NCBI GenBank assembly: GCA_014529385.2
Contig: CM043967.1
Location: forward strand, 134,425,182-134,489,181
Source of the DNA: Adiantum capillus-veneris
Taxonomy: Eukaryota; Streptophyta; Polypodiopsida; Polypodiales; Pteridaceae
Reading direction: 5' to 3'
DNA: 64,000 bases
The notes beneath the pieces are model-generated. The model was given only the letters and a program-made list of their open reading frames with translations, was not told where the DNA came from and did not search any database. A program made the position numbers and the translations under genes. Positions 30,592 to 43,237 of the stretch are shown piece by piece; within the stretch, counting starts at the first letter, position 1, and each line of letters starts with the position of its first letter.

Positions 30592-32313
30592 TGTCAGGGA
30601 TATGTGTTCGAAACGTGAGTCAAGCAGGCACCCGGCCTCTAGCTGTGTGAGGTGTGAAAGAGAGAGAAGAAGAGACACTAACACCTTTGGCAATCGTCAT
30701 AATCATCAATTAATTGATTAATACTTTGAGTACAACTCAATCTTTATCCAAGGCAAGTTGTTAACATCACCCTCACTTGGATCATCTACTAACTAGGAGT
30801 TTAAGCTCCCGTGACCGGGTCGTTAACGATACCGAGACTTAGCAAAATGGTTAATCAATCTCTAGCCGATGACGGTGATGGTAATTATCTCTTGTCACTT
30901 TATTTCCTTCAAGTTCCCTTAGATTCTGCCAGCTTCAATTATGTTCATTGCCTCAATTTTCATGCTTTAGTTATTATCAATTATCCTGCAACTTCCTTCT
31001 TTGTGCGCTTTGCACTGCCTTATTTGCCGCTCACGAGCCTCGACTTCTCCTTTAATCAACTTACTTTGATTGCCGCCAGGCTTTGTATGCCCTTGGTAAT
31101 TTCTCTTTTCCAGTTCAACCTTCTTCTCTTTTTCTGCTTCAAGGTCTCCCTTATTTAGTATGCAAGCCTTGAGTCCTTTTCCTCGATGCTTTGACTTAAG
31201 AGAGAGAACCCTTGTTCAGATTCCCTTTGTCTATGACCTTCCTTGCTCTGGCTTTGAGAGAGAGCCCTTGTTCTCTTTGCTACACAAGAGATTCTTTGCT
31301 TCGTTTCTTTGACACGAGAACGAGAGAGAGCGAGAGAGAGTCCTAGCTTCGTGATGCTTTGTAGCTGAGGACGAGAGAGAGTGCATTTTCCCCTTGGTTC
31401 TTTCCGAGCTCCCGTCCTCCCTTGCTCTTCTACCATCTCACCACACTCCTTTCATGCCCTTTTACATTCTCCAGCTATTATCAACAATTAACCTGCAACT
31501 TCCTGCTTTGTGCACTTTGCACTGCCTTATTTGCCGCTCATGAGCCTCGACTTCTCCTTTAATCGACTTCTTTCCTCGTACCTTGCAAGCCTCGGAGTTG
31601 CTTTCCCTCCTCTCAGGCTCCTTGCTTATGCATGAGAGCAAGAAAAAGGCCTTTGCTTTGCTTCACCTCTCGTTTTTCTCCCTCTTTGTCTGCCCTTACT
31701 CACCGAGGACAAGAAAGAGCGAGAGAGAGAGCCTTCGATTTCTTCTTCAACTTGAAAGAGAGAGAGACTTCGTTCTTGCTTCTTCTCTCGCTTTGCCTTG
31801 ATTATCCCCTTTCACTTGCTTCCCTTTGTTGCCATGGCCGAGCGAGAGCGACTTTAAACTTGTGTCAGAGGACGAGAAAGAGAGTGGGAGAGAGCCCTCA
31901 ATTCCCCTTCTTCTTGCCATTCTCCTCGCTATGTCCTCCTTGCTCGATGCCCTTACCATTCATGCCTTTTGCGGAGCTCTCGTTCAATACCCTTGCTTCT
32001 CCAACATGAGAGAGCCTTTGCTTCGTTTCTTTGACACGAGAACGAGAGAGAATGGGAGAGAGTCCTTGCTTCATGATGCTTTGTAGCCAAGGACGAGAGC
32101 GAGAGAGAATGGGAGAGAGTCCTTGCTTCATGATGCTTTGTAGCCAAGGACGAGAGCGAGAGAGAGACAGAGAGCGCTTTCCCCTTAGTTCTTTCCATGA
32201 TCTTGTCCTCCCTTGCTCTTCTACCATCTCAACACACTCCTTGCATGCCCTCTTACGTTCTCCACACTTCTTTTCTTTGCATGCCCTCAACCTTTCTTCC
32301 CTTGCCAATCAAG

Positions 32314-32348
<35 letters not shown>

Positions 32349-32350
32349 AG
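30592..32350 (-). repeat. LTR-related, GA-rich sequence of the minus-strand family
   Basis: Its left edge (TGTCAGGGATATG...AGGCACCCGGCC) matches the LTR ends at 32,351 and 37,004, so it is the 3' end of an LTR read on the minus strand. Further right it contains internal duplications: a segment with CTTTGCACTGCCTTATTTG at about 31,009 and again at 31,519, and CTTCATGATGCTTTGTAGCC tandemly at 32,067 and 32,127. The upper edge is not defined. Confidence 0.5.
32319..32347. repeat. (GA)n microsatellite
   Basis: A GA dinucleotide run immediately left of an LTR terminus. Confidence 0.9.
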
Positions 32351-34490
32351 TGTCGGGGGATTTCTATTCAAAAGGTGAGCCAGGAAGGCATGGGGCCCTT
32401 GGCTGTGAGAGGTGTGAGGGAAAGAGTTGCACCAAAAACAAATAATGAAGACAGAGCTTAAAACAGACAGATTGAAACTTGATAACTCAAATCCAATAAC
32501 CCCTCTTTTAATCAAATATTAATGGAGGATTTTATGCTACTTACAAGGATTATCGTGCTTTAATCCAGGTGCTAATTAATAAAATCAATACTGAATTGCC
32601 TTGATCTGCTTCGTTTCCCTTCTGCTTTTTCTCGTTATGGCTTTAGGAACTTCGACTTCCAATGGCCTTAGGTGGTCCGTTTTGGCTTAAGGTTATTGGC
32701 TCAAGGTTATTGGCTCAAGGTTTATGGCTTAAATCCGGATTTGAATGGGCTTATGTCGGCTTGCTTATGAGAGCTTATGATTATGCGGGTTAGGATTTGA
32801 TGGCTTGGAGAACTTAGGCTTATCATGGGTAAATGAGATCCGAGTAGATTTGGCTTAGAGAGCTTATGCTTATTATGGCTAAATGAGATCCGAGTAGATT
32901 TGGCTTAGAGAGCTTATGGATTATCAAGGCTAATTTGATGGCCAATGAGATTAGAGATTAGGATTATGACGGCTTGGAATTCAAAGAGTTTGGCTTCGAT
33001 TGCGTAAGCTTCCGATTAGAGAGCTTAGCGAGCTTATGATTAAGATGGCTTTCGATTAGAGAGCTTAGCTTCGAGAGCTTTACCTTGGGTTTTGAGCTTA
33101 AGGATTTGGTTTAGAGATTAAGATCAATGGCTAAAGAGTCTGAGAGGCTTGGCTTAGAGGTTTTGATTGTTACTCTGGAGAGAAGCAGATGAATCAAAAA
33201 AAGAGGAGCCAAAAGAGCCGTCTTCCCTTTTTTATAGGTTGCATGCCCTTACTTTCTAAAATTGGCCAACCCATTAGCGATGTTGCTAATGGGAATGGCG
33301 CCTCGGTCATGTGGCAGCCTGAATTTGGACATGCACCAAAACAATCGGGAGCAGCTCCAAATACAAGCACCTTGGCAAGCTAGACAGTTTTCGCTTCATG
33401 GCGCAAGCCATCTGACGCTCACACCGGCCTATGCGAACGGATTCCTTCTCCCTTGCGCCCTCTGCACGCTGCTCGCCTTTCTTTTTCTTATTTTTTCCTT
33501 CACACCCTATTTTATTTAGAGTGGCCATTGATTTTATGGGCGGACATTTCTAATGGCCCTTGGGCGGCCTTAGGTTGTGGCCCTTGGGTAGCCTTAGCTT
33601 AAGTGGGCCCTTGGCCATGGGCGGCCAGAGCAAAGGGGCCACATTTGGCATACATATTGGCCATAGCATCGCCAAGCATAGAATCTCTCTTGAGAAACCC
33701 TTGCCAAAAATCTCATTAGGGATCCTCTCCCCTTGGGGTAAATCCCACAATCAATGCTTTCCATGAGATCACATTCCGAACACGAAGCTCTTCAAGCACT
33801 TTTTGTACTTTATGAGATGTACACCACATTTGACGTGCATGTAGACTATCATAGTATTGCTGGGGGCAATATAAGCTGCTATCAATGCACTACAGGAGAT
33901 AATATTTCGGACAAGATTCTCCTTGAGCACTTACTTTGCTGCATTTCAAAACCCGAGCGAGAGCCAAAAATCTCCCACATGGCACTCCGATCGAGCCGAC
34001 TAGACTGGCACAGAACCGACCCCTGCTGAATCTATAACGGCCAATAACTTGGCAACCGTGACTCCAATCAATGATCTGAAAATAATGACGTGCTCCACAA
34101 AGTGATCACTTCAGGCCCGTGCATTCATTTCATTTCTGTCCCCTCAGCTGCCCAATCCGGTACGAATCTGCTGCTACTGACTCAACTTCAAATTGTCATA
34201 ACTTCTTATCTGTAGCTTCGATTGACGAGCCGCAAAGACAGGACTGTAGAGAAGTTTGAGTACTTCAACTTTGATTCATAAAATTCTAGCTCTTACCACT
34301 TCAAGAATACTCACTGTTTAGCATTACCAAGACATCTTTTGGCCCTTAGAGCTGCATCTGGCATATTTTTATCTTAAAGTTGGCTTGTTAGCAAGCCCTT
34401 ATTACTGCTGAATAATCCTGTAAGATTCAAATAAACCTGATTGGCATTCCTTTGCTCATTTTCTTGTCATGGAATCGAAGCAGCACGACA
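32351..34490 (-). repeat. 3' LTR of the minus-strand element
   Basis: About 2.14 kb, matching 41,156-43,237 in the same orientation. It includes a stretch of imperfect tandem units around GGCTTAGAGAGCTTATG (32,830-33,070) and begins and ends with complementary TGTCG/CGACA. Confidence 0.88.
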
Positions 34491-34503
34491 TCCACCCCCT
34501 CTG
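34491..34503 (-). other. Polypurine tract of the minus-strand element
   Basis: Plus-strand TCCACCCCCTCTG reads CAGAGGGGGTGGA on the minus strand and abuts the TG of the 3' LTR. Confidence 0.8.
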
Positions 34504-35138
34504 AACCTGCACAGCCTTCGATCTGTGCCAACCGGTGTTCAAGCTACATCTTCTATAAATACCTTAAGTTACTTGTCATCAAGCTCATGTAATTGGTAAG
34601 GACATGTAAAACAAAATAAGTCTTAAATCATATCATCAATAGTCTACCTCAATTATCTGGTAGCTGTCCCATCACAAATATTTTAACCATAGTGTTCGTA
34701 TCTCCAAAGAATTCAATTATGATAAGGTTGTTTAGTGAACCCCGTCAGACTCAAGTGCTCTAGTTAATTATGCACACGGCTTGACCATCAGGTTCACTTT
34801 TTGGAACATTATCAAGCTCAAGTATTCCTTGCTCTGTCTGCACATGGAATGGTCGTCAAGTTCTGGTAGCAGAACCATTTTAAAAGATGTGAAGATACTA
34901 TAAGAATTGTCCAAAGATGTCAACTGGAAGCTAGCCATGTAAGCTTATTGATCGTATAACCAGAAACACTTCTTAGCGTACATCCAAAAACAAATCAAGT
35001 GCAAGTAATCTGCTATACAGGAAAAAAAATGATATCCTTGAATTTGCAAGTTGCTCTTCAATAGCTCCCAGGATCAAATGGGATAATAAGAAATTGCCCC
35101 AATAGTGGAGCAGCATAATATCCACATGAGAATACATA

Positions 35139-36992
35139 TCATGTATCAATCAACTTCAAGCATTTGTGCTCCAAATATGCTATTCCTGGATCTAGCAGAA
35201 AGAAACCACAATATATACCCAAACATACCCATCCATAATGAACCTGCTTTTGAAGATCTTTCGAATCTCCAGGATCAAATACCATTAAGATCACATAGCA
35301 TTGATGGGCTCCGCAATATACTAGAGCTTCACGTGAAGCATAGTGCAGCACCCACATCTCATAAACTTTTGGTAACTTAAGGTCGTTACCAGTAACCATT
35401 AAATAATTCTGACTCCCTTTTACTGGTAGAGCCAGGACATCATTGACATAAGGATTACTAGGAATAGTATCCAAATCCAGCCACATTTAGCACATTGTTC
35501 AAAGAAATGAAAAACCCTCTGTAATTTATGCAGTATCAAGGATGATTTAGCATCATCACCCCCTCTAGCTTCATAGCCATTACAAAAAACCTTAGGACTT
35601 TCTGGACCTCTATCATAAGAGAGATTTTTACCTGGATTTTGAGTTTGATAATGGAAAATAGCTTTATCCTGAAGATCTTCATCCATAGCATCCTTGGGAA
35701 AATCACCCTTGGAAGTCTCAACATTCATCAAAGCTATAGGAGTTGGCTCCTCTTGCAGCCCGTGTATAAGCATATATGTAAAATATCCTGTTCACAATCA
35801 GCATGATCTAGGCAATCTTATCGTCCTCTGCTTCCTCATCTGCATCCATGCTACTTAGCAAGCCATTACAACTTTGAAAACGTTAATCAAGCACCCCCTC
35901 TGAAGGGGTACATGCATCACAAATCTCTCCTATACTGCTATACCCTTATCCTTTAGATTGGGCCAAAAAACCTTCAATTATGGAATCTCCTTCTCTGATA
36001 ATACAATCAGCAAGCATATTGCTAGGAGCAACCATAGGTTCATTGGCATCTTCAGGCTCATCCTATGTTAGGTCCACAATCTTGGCCACTTCATCAGCTA
36101 TTGTGTATATAATAGCTTTATTTATGCAATCATCTGTAGTAAACCTGTTGTCCTGATCAGCTATAGTGCCGATAAATCCATTAGAAACCTATAATGGCTC
36201 ATCTTCATGAGAGCATCCCATGCCAAAGTCAGTAGCTTGTAAAATATTTGCTGTATAGTCTAGCTCTTCACTAGAACCATTATTCGAGGTAACTTCCATA
36301 TGAGCAATCTTTGAAAAAAAATCATATATTTGTGTTTCAGCATTAATTTCTTTATGTACCTTTGGTAGGTTGCTCAAAATATGGTCCTTTGAAGTTGAAG
36401 CTGCTACTTCCAAAGCTGTATTTGCCTTGGCTTTACTTCTTGCAGAAATATGATCCCAAAATTGATCATAATTAAGGAACTACATTTGATCCCCTTCTTC
36501 TTTATAGAAAACAATATGGCTTTGTTCTTTAATCTCCTTCATTGCCAACTTGATAATCTTTGAGGTTTCATGAAAAAACCCATCTACAAAATAGTCCCAC
36601 TGTGTGGGATATGTTTCTACAGTCCTCAAACCTTATCTTTAAATTCGGAGGTTACCAATTCTTCAAAGGTCGAAATCATCCGATCTTCTGGAATTCCTCG
36701 TCTCTTTATCTCCACTTTATAACATGCAAGGAGTCCATCTAGATCATGTCCTTGAAAAATTCCATACTGTTCATGTACGGATATCAAGTGCCATCTCCAC
36801 TGCATCAATCTGCTCTTTCATCTTCATAGCTTTTACTTCTTGCAAACATCTTTGAACTAAGCCCAACATTTTTGGCAGATCTGCAGCTACTAGATTTTTA
36901 TCAAATCTATTGAAATTGTAGTCTTCAATAAACTGCATGAACTCTGCTGGAATCTCCATCTTTACCTCCCACCCCGGATCGTTTCACGTCGG
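35139..36992 (-). pseudogene. Gag-like acidic protein of the interrupted LTR element
   Basis: The N-terminus lies near 36,959 (MEIPAEFMQFIEDYN). It is followed by GHDLDGLLACYKVEI and RGIPEDRMISTFEELV near 36,640-36,760, clearly related to the copy at 30.2 kb. Frameshifts and stops follow, then acidic fragments at 36,189-36,413 and 35,139-35,773. No enzyme domains were seen. The internal region of this element would hold nothing else, so any mobility must have depended on a partner element. Confidence 0.6.
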
Positions 36993-37003
36993 GCTCCCAA
37001 GAA
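36975..37003 (-). other. Candidate primer binding site region
   Basis: Immediately after the LTR end, the minus strand reads TTGG(T)GAGCCCGACG here and in the related copy at 30,570-30,591. Its conserved position suggests a primer site, but I did not identify the tRNA. Confidence 0.45.
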
Positions 37004-37051
37004 TGTCGGGGGATTTGTATTCAAAAGGTGAGCTAGGTAGGCACGGGGCCC
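37004..37051 (-). repeat. 5' LTR, detached 3' end
   Basis: The first 48 bp match 32,351-32,398. The LTR resumes at 41,156 after the inserted element. Confidence 0.85.
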
Positions 37052-37211
37052 TGTTGAGCCGGAGGGACAGAGCACATGTAGACGAGAGGAGAGAGAGATG
37101 ACACCAGCATGTACAAGCCCCAAAGTGTGTAGAATACTCACACAGATGATGTATATATAGAGGGGACCCAATTTCTATATATGGAGCTCGTACTATATAT
37201 AGAGCTCAACA
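37052..37211 (-). repeat. 3' LTR of the 4.1-kb element
   Basis: 160 bp, bounded by TGTTGAG and CTCAACA. It carries TATATATAG-type motifs. The adjacent CCCCCACTC is the polypurine tract on the minus strand (GAGTGGGGG). Confidence 0.92.
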
Positions 37212-37659
37212 CCCCCACTCAAATAAGGGTCCCTAACTGTGGATGAAAAAACCCTTGGGGGACTCAAGGGAAAAACCCACAGCTCTATATACACCCACCG
37301 TTATATTAAAAATATCATTGAATTTACAAAGAATGCTTATGAGGAGCTACATCACTTGTACCAAGTACAACAATGGCCTTTAAAGGCTCAAGAGAGAGAT
37401 ATCTTTGTGTAGAATGCCAGCATCTGCTCACGAAAAATGTCTTCATAAACTTCTTTATTCTGCCATAATCTCTTCACCAAAAAATGTTTTGATAAACTTT
37501 AACTTTTGGTCATACCTGCAAATATCATAAACTCAAGAAATACAATCGAGAAAATCTTAGCAATGTCAATGAAAATAATCACAATCAAAATGTCATAAGA
37601 GACTGTTTGCAATGTTGTCCTTTTGATAACATAACAATGGATAGTACATAAATACATGA

Positions 37660-38610
37660 CATGAAATGATGTCCATACAATATTCAAGAAAATGGCCACA
37701 ACAATGATGCCATGACGATGAGATGGCCCATATGCATGTATAACAAAATAGGAGTATATGTGTGCACATATGTATATATAACGAGATGATCTCCATACGA
37801 TATTCAAGACAATGGCCACAACAATGATGGCATGACGATTGATAATGTCCACGACGATATTCATAACGATGACCATAGTAATGATGACATGAGGATGAGG
37901 ATGTCCAAGATGATATTGAAGACAATGGCCATAACAATGATGGCATGACGATCAGATAGCACATATGTATATATAACGAAATAAGAATGTATGTGTGCAC
38001 ATAAATACATGACACAGGATGATGTCCGAGCAAGTATTCATAACAATGACCTTAGTAATGAAGACATGTTGATGACGATGTCCAAGACGATATTCATAAC
38101 AATGGCCATAACAATGATGGCATGCCGATTGATAATGTCCGTGACGATATTCAAGAAAATTGCCACAACAATGACCATAGTAATGACGGCATGACGATGA
38201 CGATGTTCGAGATGATATTCATAACAATGGGCACAACAATGATGGCATGACGATGACGATGTCCGAGACAATATTCATAACAATGGCCATTACAATGATG
38301 GCATGATGATTGATAATGTCCATGACGGTATTCATAATAGTGACCATAGTAATGATGACATGAGGATGACAATATTGTCGGAGATTCAAGACAATGGCCA
38401 TAACAATGATGGCGTGACGATCAGATAGCACATATGTATAACAAAATAAGAATGTATGTGTGCACATAAATAAGTGACACACGATGATGTCCGAGAAGAT
38501 ATTCATAACAATCACCATAGTAATGATGGCATGCCGATGACGATATTCATAGCAATGGGCACAACAATGATGGCGTGACGATGACGATGTTCGAGATGAT
38601 ATTCATAAGT
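37660..38610. repeat. 57-bp minisatellite with higher-order structure
   Basis: Units of about 57 bp contain GATATTCATAACAATGGCCA and ATGATGGCATGACGATGA. About 14 starts were found between 37,680 and 38,600, mostly 54-58 bp apart. Three longer spacers (near 37,735, 37,965 and 38,425) share AGCACATATGTATA...GTGTGCACATA, giving a higher-order pattern. Apparent His/Cys-rich ORFs on the minus strand are translations of this repeat. Confidence 0.9.
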
Positions 38611-38956
38611 ATTTGCATGAAAATAAGTTTTCAAGTGGCAAGATGACGCATTCAACTCTATAGAATGATCATCAAGGCACAAAATCGAGTAAATTACTCC
38701 ATCAAGAATTTTAGTAATAATTCATTGTAAATTATATGAATTTCTTTATGAGTGATAGAGCATCAAACTCTCCAATATTGGTCATGTCACTACATGAGCA
38801 TCATAAATTGAAGTTAAAATATTCAACACAATGTCTAGCAATTCATGATATGAAGCACTAATATTAAAATCCATGGGCATTCCATGGGATCAAAGTCAAT
38901 TGGTATAAAATTCATCTCTGTTGAATGAATTCAGTAATTAAATATGACACGAAGTC

Positions 38957-39265
38957 TACTTAAAAACATAAGCCTCACGTACGTCATAAGAGCTCTAAGA
39001 ACATAACCCGGCCCAACAATTTTTTCCACATGAGGCCTATTCAGTCAACCTAATTCTACAATGTCAATCAAAGATATAATGAAAGAAAATCTATGGTTTA
39101 CAAATTCATAAAGTCCAGCTAGAAACATAAGCCTCACATATGACACAAGAGCTTTAAGAACGTAACCCCCACAATTTTCTGTCTACATGATTTTCAAGGG
39201 CCTGTTCAATCAAATCTCAGTCTATAATCTCAATCAAAATACAATGAAAGAAACTATATGATTTG
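38957..39265. repeat. Imperfect tandem duplication of about 160 bp
   Basis: Two successive blocks share ACATAAGCCTCAC, AAGAGCT-TAAGAAC-TAACCC, ATGAAAGAAA and related strings. Confidence 0.8.
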
Positions 39266-40662
39266 CAAACTGCAACCTCTTCTCACAAACTTGAGCCTAT
39301 AGTCAAGACCAGCCCGAAGGACCTCCGAAAAACCAGGCCTCCTCATCAACCGCAATACATCAACCAAGATCCCCATAACTATTGAGATTGCAGAAGAGTA
39401 AGTTTCTCACGCATTACTACGCTTGGCTCTGCAGCTCTATCGATCTCTAAATGTGTCGAAGGTGATTTTGAGTGAAAGTATATTGATATTCACTATTGTG
39501 AAGATGATTTGCAGTGAGTATACGAACCGAACTGACACAGGAGTCAAAGCAAACCTTGGTGCTGCCGACTCTTACCATCGGCTTGCAGGACCTGCATGCT
39601 GCAGTGTTTAACAAAGGCCGTTATTATGAGCAGCAAAGGCCGCAAATATAGGTGAACTAGAGGATTAGGCCTCCATAAGAGCAAAAAGTAAAAAGAACGC
39701 AGCGCTATTTAAAGGAAAAATGCCAGAGCAAATAGCAGGCAGAGCCTCTTGCACACACACCAACAAAACTACCTCACCAGCGTGCTGACTACATCACCAA
39801 CATGCTGACTGCACGTTTCTCAAAAGCGCCCACCAGTTCACAAACATATGAGATTGTTGGTCTCTGCAATAATGCAATTTCAATAACAGTCGCTGGTTTG
39901 CAGCCACTCATTATCAACATCATTAACTGTCGGCCATACTTGACAAATCATTCAAGCTTGCTTGGCCCTGTCAAATCAGTCAAGCTTGCTAATTCCCTCC
40001 GGCGAAGATAGCACAATATGCTGCGTCAGCCACATAAAGTAAATGCAAACTAGAAATCCATGGCGCAGCACTGAGCTCACAGAGAAACGAGGGAGAAATA
40101 TAACCGATTGGCTTGTTGCGTTAAATAAAGCTTGGTGTGCTGTACGTGGTTCCTTGCTACTAAAAACTCATCGCGCTACCGACAGAAACTGACTTCGTCA
40201 GAATGGGAGGTGGAAGAGAGACTTTCTCAGCATGCAGGGAGCAGACCCTTAGTAGTGTACGACAGGGCAAGGTCGGGTTGTAGGCCCGCATGGCTTTGTC
40301 TGCGTTGTCACTAATTAGCAGACCCTGCCGCTCCTCATCATTAAAATATCACCACAGTTAAAAAGCACCGAGCAGCTATATTTAACGCAAAGACTAATAA
40401 AGTGATTCTAGCCCCTGCAAGGTAGCGCTGGGACAAGCGAGAGGAGAACCCACTGCGTGCTCTCATACTCCTCCCTCTCCTTGAAGGTAGCCCTGTTCTG
40501 ACTGTTCTCTACTTTATTTAGCCGTGCTCGTAAAGAAAAGAAGCGTTAATCTGACACTCTCTTTTGAAGGTCAGATAACTCTATGATATTGTATTGCTGA
40601 TAATAGCGAGTGATTAATTACAAAAACGCTATTGTAACTCCTCAGCCCGCTAATTATAGATG

Positions 40663-40663
<1 letters not shown>
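39266..40663. other. Non-coding interior of the 4.1-kb element
   Basis: I see no conserved domain, RNA gene or long repeat here. Confidence 0.5.

Positions 40664-40713
<50 letters not shown>
40664..40713. repeat. (TC)n microsatellite
   Basis: An uninterrupted TC run of about 50 bp inside the 4.1-kb element. Confidence 0.95.
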
Positions 40714-40715
<2 letters not shown>

Positions 40716-40981
40716 AAGCTTCTTGCAGGTGTTAATGCTTGCAGAGCAGCTTCTCTCTCTTCGGCTCCTATTTTCAACAATTCTCTCTTCTCGTGTGCAC
40801 ACAGTAACCACCTGCACGTATTCATGTTCGCGGAGCTGCTTCTCTCTCTTCCGCTTTTATAATCAAAGATTGCTTAGCGCGGGTTCCATAACATCGCGCA
40901 ACCATCCGTGATAACAAGAAAGTTAATTTATTATCATGAATAGAAGAAAGATAAAATCTACTTAGCTGTATTGAGAATTGT

Positions 40982-40995
40982 GCGCTTTGATACCA
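40982..40995 (-). other. Primer binding site of the 4.1-kb element
   Basis: The minus strand reads TGGTATCAAAGCGC directly after the LTR end TTCAACA, matching tRNA-Met priming (TGGTATCAGAGC) with one change. Confidence 0.88.
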
Positions 40996-41155
40996 TGTTG
41001 AACCGGAGGGAGAGAGCACATGTAGACGAGAGGAGAGAGAGATGACACCAGCATGTACAAGCCCCAAAGTGTGTAGAATACTCACACAGATGATGTATAT
41101 ACAGAGGAGACCCAATTGCTATATATGGAGCTCGTGCTATATATAGAGCTCAACA
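40996..41155 (-). repeat. 5' LTR of the 4.1-kb element
   Basis: 160 bp, six differences from the partner at 37,052-37,211. Confidence 0.92.
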
Positions 41156-43237
41156 AGCCCCTGGCTATGAGAGGTGTGAGGGAAAGAGTTGCAGCATACG
41201 CAAATAATGAAGACAGAGCTTAAAACAGACAAATTGAAACTTGATAACTCAAATCAAAAATTGAACAGTATCCCTGTTTTAATCAAATATTAATGGAGGA
41301 GTTTATGCTCCTTACAAGGATTATCCTGCTTTAATCCAGGTGCTAATTAACAAAATCAATACTGAACTGCCTTGATCTGCTTCATTTCCCTTCTGCTTCT
41401 TCTCGTTATGGCTTTAGGAGCTTCGACTTCCAATGGCCTTAGGTGGTTCGATTTGGCTTAAGGTTACCGGCACAAGGTTTATGGCTTAAATCCGGATTTG
41501 AATGGGCTCATGTCGGCTTGCTTAAGAGATCTTATGATTATGCAGGATAGGATTTGATGGCTTGGAAAGCTTAGGCTTATCATGGCTAAATGAGATCCGA
41601 ATAGATTTGGCTTAGAGAGCTTATGCTTATCATGGCTAAATGAGATCCGAGTAGATTTGTCTTAGAGAGCTTATGGATTATCAACGCTAATGATGGCTAA
41701 TGAGATTAGAGATTAGGATTATGACGGCTTGGAATTCAAAGAGTTTGGCTTCGATTGCTTAAGCTTCCGATTAGAGAGCTTAGCGAGCTTATGATTAAGA
41801 TGGATTTCGATTAGAGAGCTTAGCTTCGAGAGCTTTACCTTGGGTTTCGAGCTTAAGGATTTGCTTTAGAGCTTAAGATTAATGGCTAAAGAGTCTAAGA
41901 GGCTTGGCTTAGAGGTTTTGATTGTTATTCCGGAGAGAAGCAAATGAATCAGAAAAAGAGGAGCCAAAGAGAGCCACCTTCCCTTTTTTATAGGTTGCAT
42001 GCCCCCACTTTCTAAAATTGGCCAACCCATTAGCGATGTCGCTAATGGGAATGGCTCCCTAGTGACGTGGTAGCCCGAATTCAGACCTGCACCAAAACGA
42101 TCGGGAGTGGCTCCAACAACAATCGCCTTGGCAAGCTAGATAGTTTTTGCTTCATGGCACAAGCCATTTGACAATCACACCCATCTATGCGAACGGATAC
42201 CTTCCCCCCTGCGCCCTCTGCACGCTGCTCGCCATCTTTCTTCTTCTTCTTTCTGCCGTCACACCCTATTTTATTTAGGGTGGCCATTTCTAATGGCCCT
42301 TGGGCGGCCTTAGGTTGTGGCCCTTGGGTAGCCTTAGCTTAAGTGGGCCCTTGGCCATGGGCTGCCGGAGCAAAGGGGCCACATTTGGCATACATATTGG
42401 CCATATCATCGCCAAGCATAGCATCTCTCTCAAGCAACCCTTGCCAACAATCTCATCAAGGATTCTCTCCCCTTGGGGTAGATCCCGCAATCAATGCTTT
42501 CCATGAGATCACATTCCAAACACGAAGCTCTTCAAGCACTTTTCGTATTTTATGAGACGTACACCACATTTGACGTGCATGTGTCTAGACTATCATAGTA
42601 CTGCTGCTGCCGGCAATATAAGCTGCTATCAATGCACTGCAAGAGATAATATTTCGGACAAGATTCTCCTTGAGCACTTACTTTGCTGCATTCCAAAACC
42701 CGAGCGAGAGCCAAAAATCTCCTAGATGGCACTCTGATCGAGCCGACTAGACTGGCACAGAACCGACCCCCGGTGAATATATAACGGCCAATAACTTGGC
42801 AACCGTGACTCAAATCAATGATCTGAAAAGACTGACGCACTCCACAAAGTGAGCACTTCACGCTCATGCATTCATTTCATTTTTGTCCCCTCAGCTAGAG
42901 CCCAATCCAGTACGGATCTGCTACTGACTCAACTTCAAATTGTCATAACTTCTTATCTGTAGCTCCGATTGACGAGCCATAAAGACAGGACTGTAGAGCA
43001 CTTCGAGTACTTTAACTTTGATTAATAAAATCCTAGCTATGACCACTTCAATTATACTCACTTTTTAGCATTACCAAGACATCTTTTGGCCCTTAGAGCT
43101 ACATCTGGCATACTTTTATCTTAAAGTTGTCTTGTTAGCAAGCCCTTATTACTGTTGAATAATCCTGTAAGATTCAAATAAACCTGATTGGAATTCCTTT
43201 GCTCATTTTCTTGTCATGGAAGCGAAGCGGCACAACA
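41156..43237 (-). repeat. 5' LTR of the interrupted element, main part
   Basis: Matches 32,399-34,490 throughout, including the GGCTTAGAGAGCTTATG tandem block and the outer end (CACAACA versus CACGACA). Confidence 0.88.

Larger units (their letters stand above)
37052..41155 (-). mobile_element. Non-coding LTR element with 160-bp LTRs
   Basis: Terminal repeats 37,052-37,211 and 40,996-41,155 are each 160 bp, TGTTGA...TCAACA, with six differences. Flanks GGCCC and AGCCC look like a 5-bp target duplication with one change. On the minus strand a tRNA-Met-type primer site follows the 5' LTR and a purine run precedes the 3' LTR. The 3.8-kb interior has no retroviral domains and is rich in satellite-like repeats, so it is a TRIM/LARD-like parasite, probably copia-mobilised. 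Confidence 0.92.
32351..43237 (-). mobile_element. Non-autonomous LTR element with 2.1-kb LTRs, interrupted by another element
   Basis: On the minus strand this is 5' LTR (41,156-43,237 plus 37,004-37,051), internal region 34,491-37,003 and 3' LTR (32,351-34,490). LTR ends are TGTCG...CGACA (TGTTG in the 5' LTR). A polypurine run (AGAGGGGGTGGA) borders the 3' LTR. The internal region is only 2.5 kb and carries a gag-like gene without pol. A 4.1-kb element sits in the 5' LTR. No clear target duplication was found (AGCAG left, ACGGG right). Confidence 0.85.

Noticed and set aside
37499..38518. His/Cys-rich minus-strand ORFs
   Set aside because: They are translations of the 57-bp minisatellite; the apparent zinc-finger-like periodicity is the DNA repeat.
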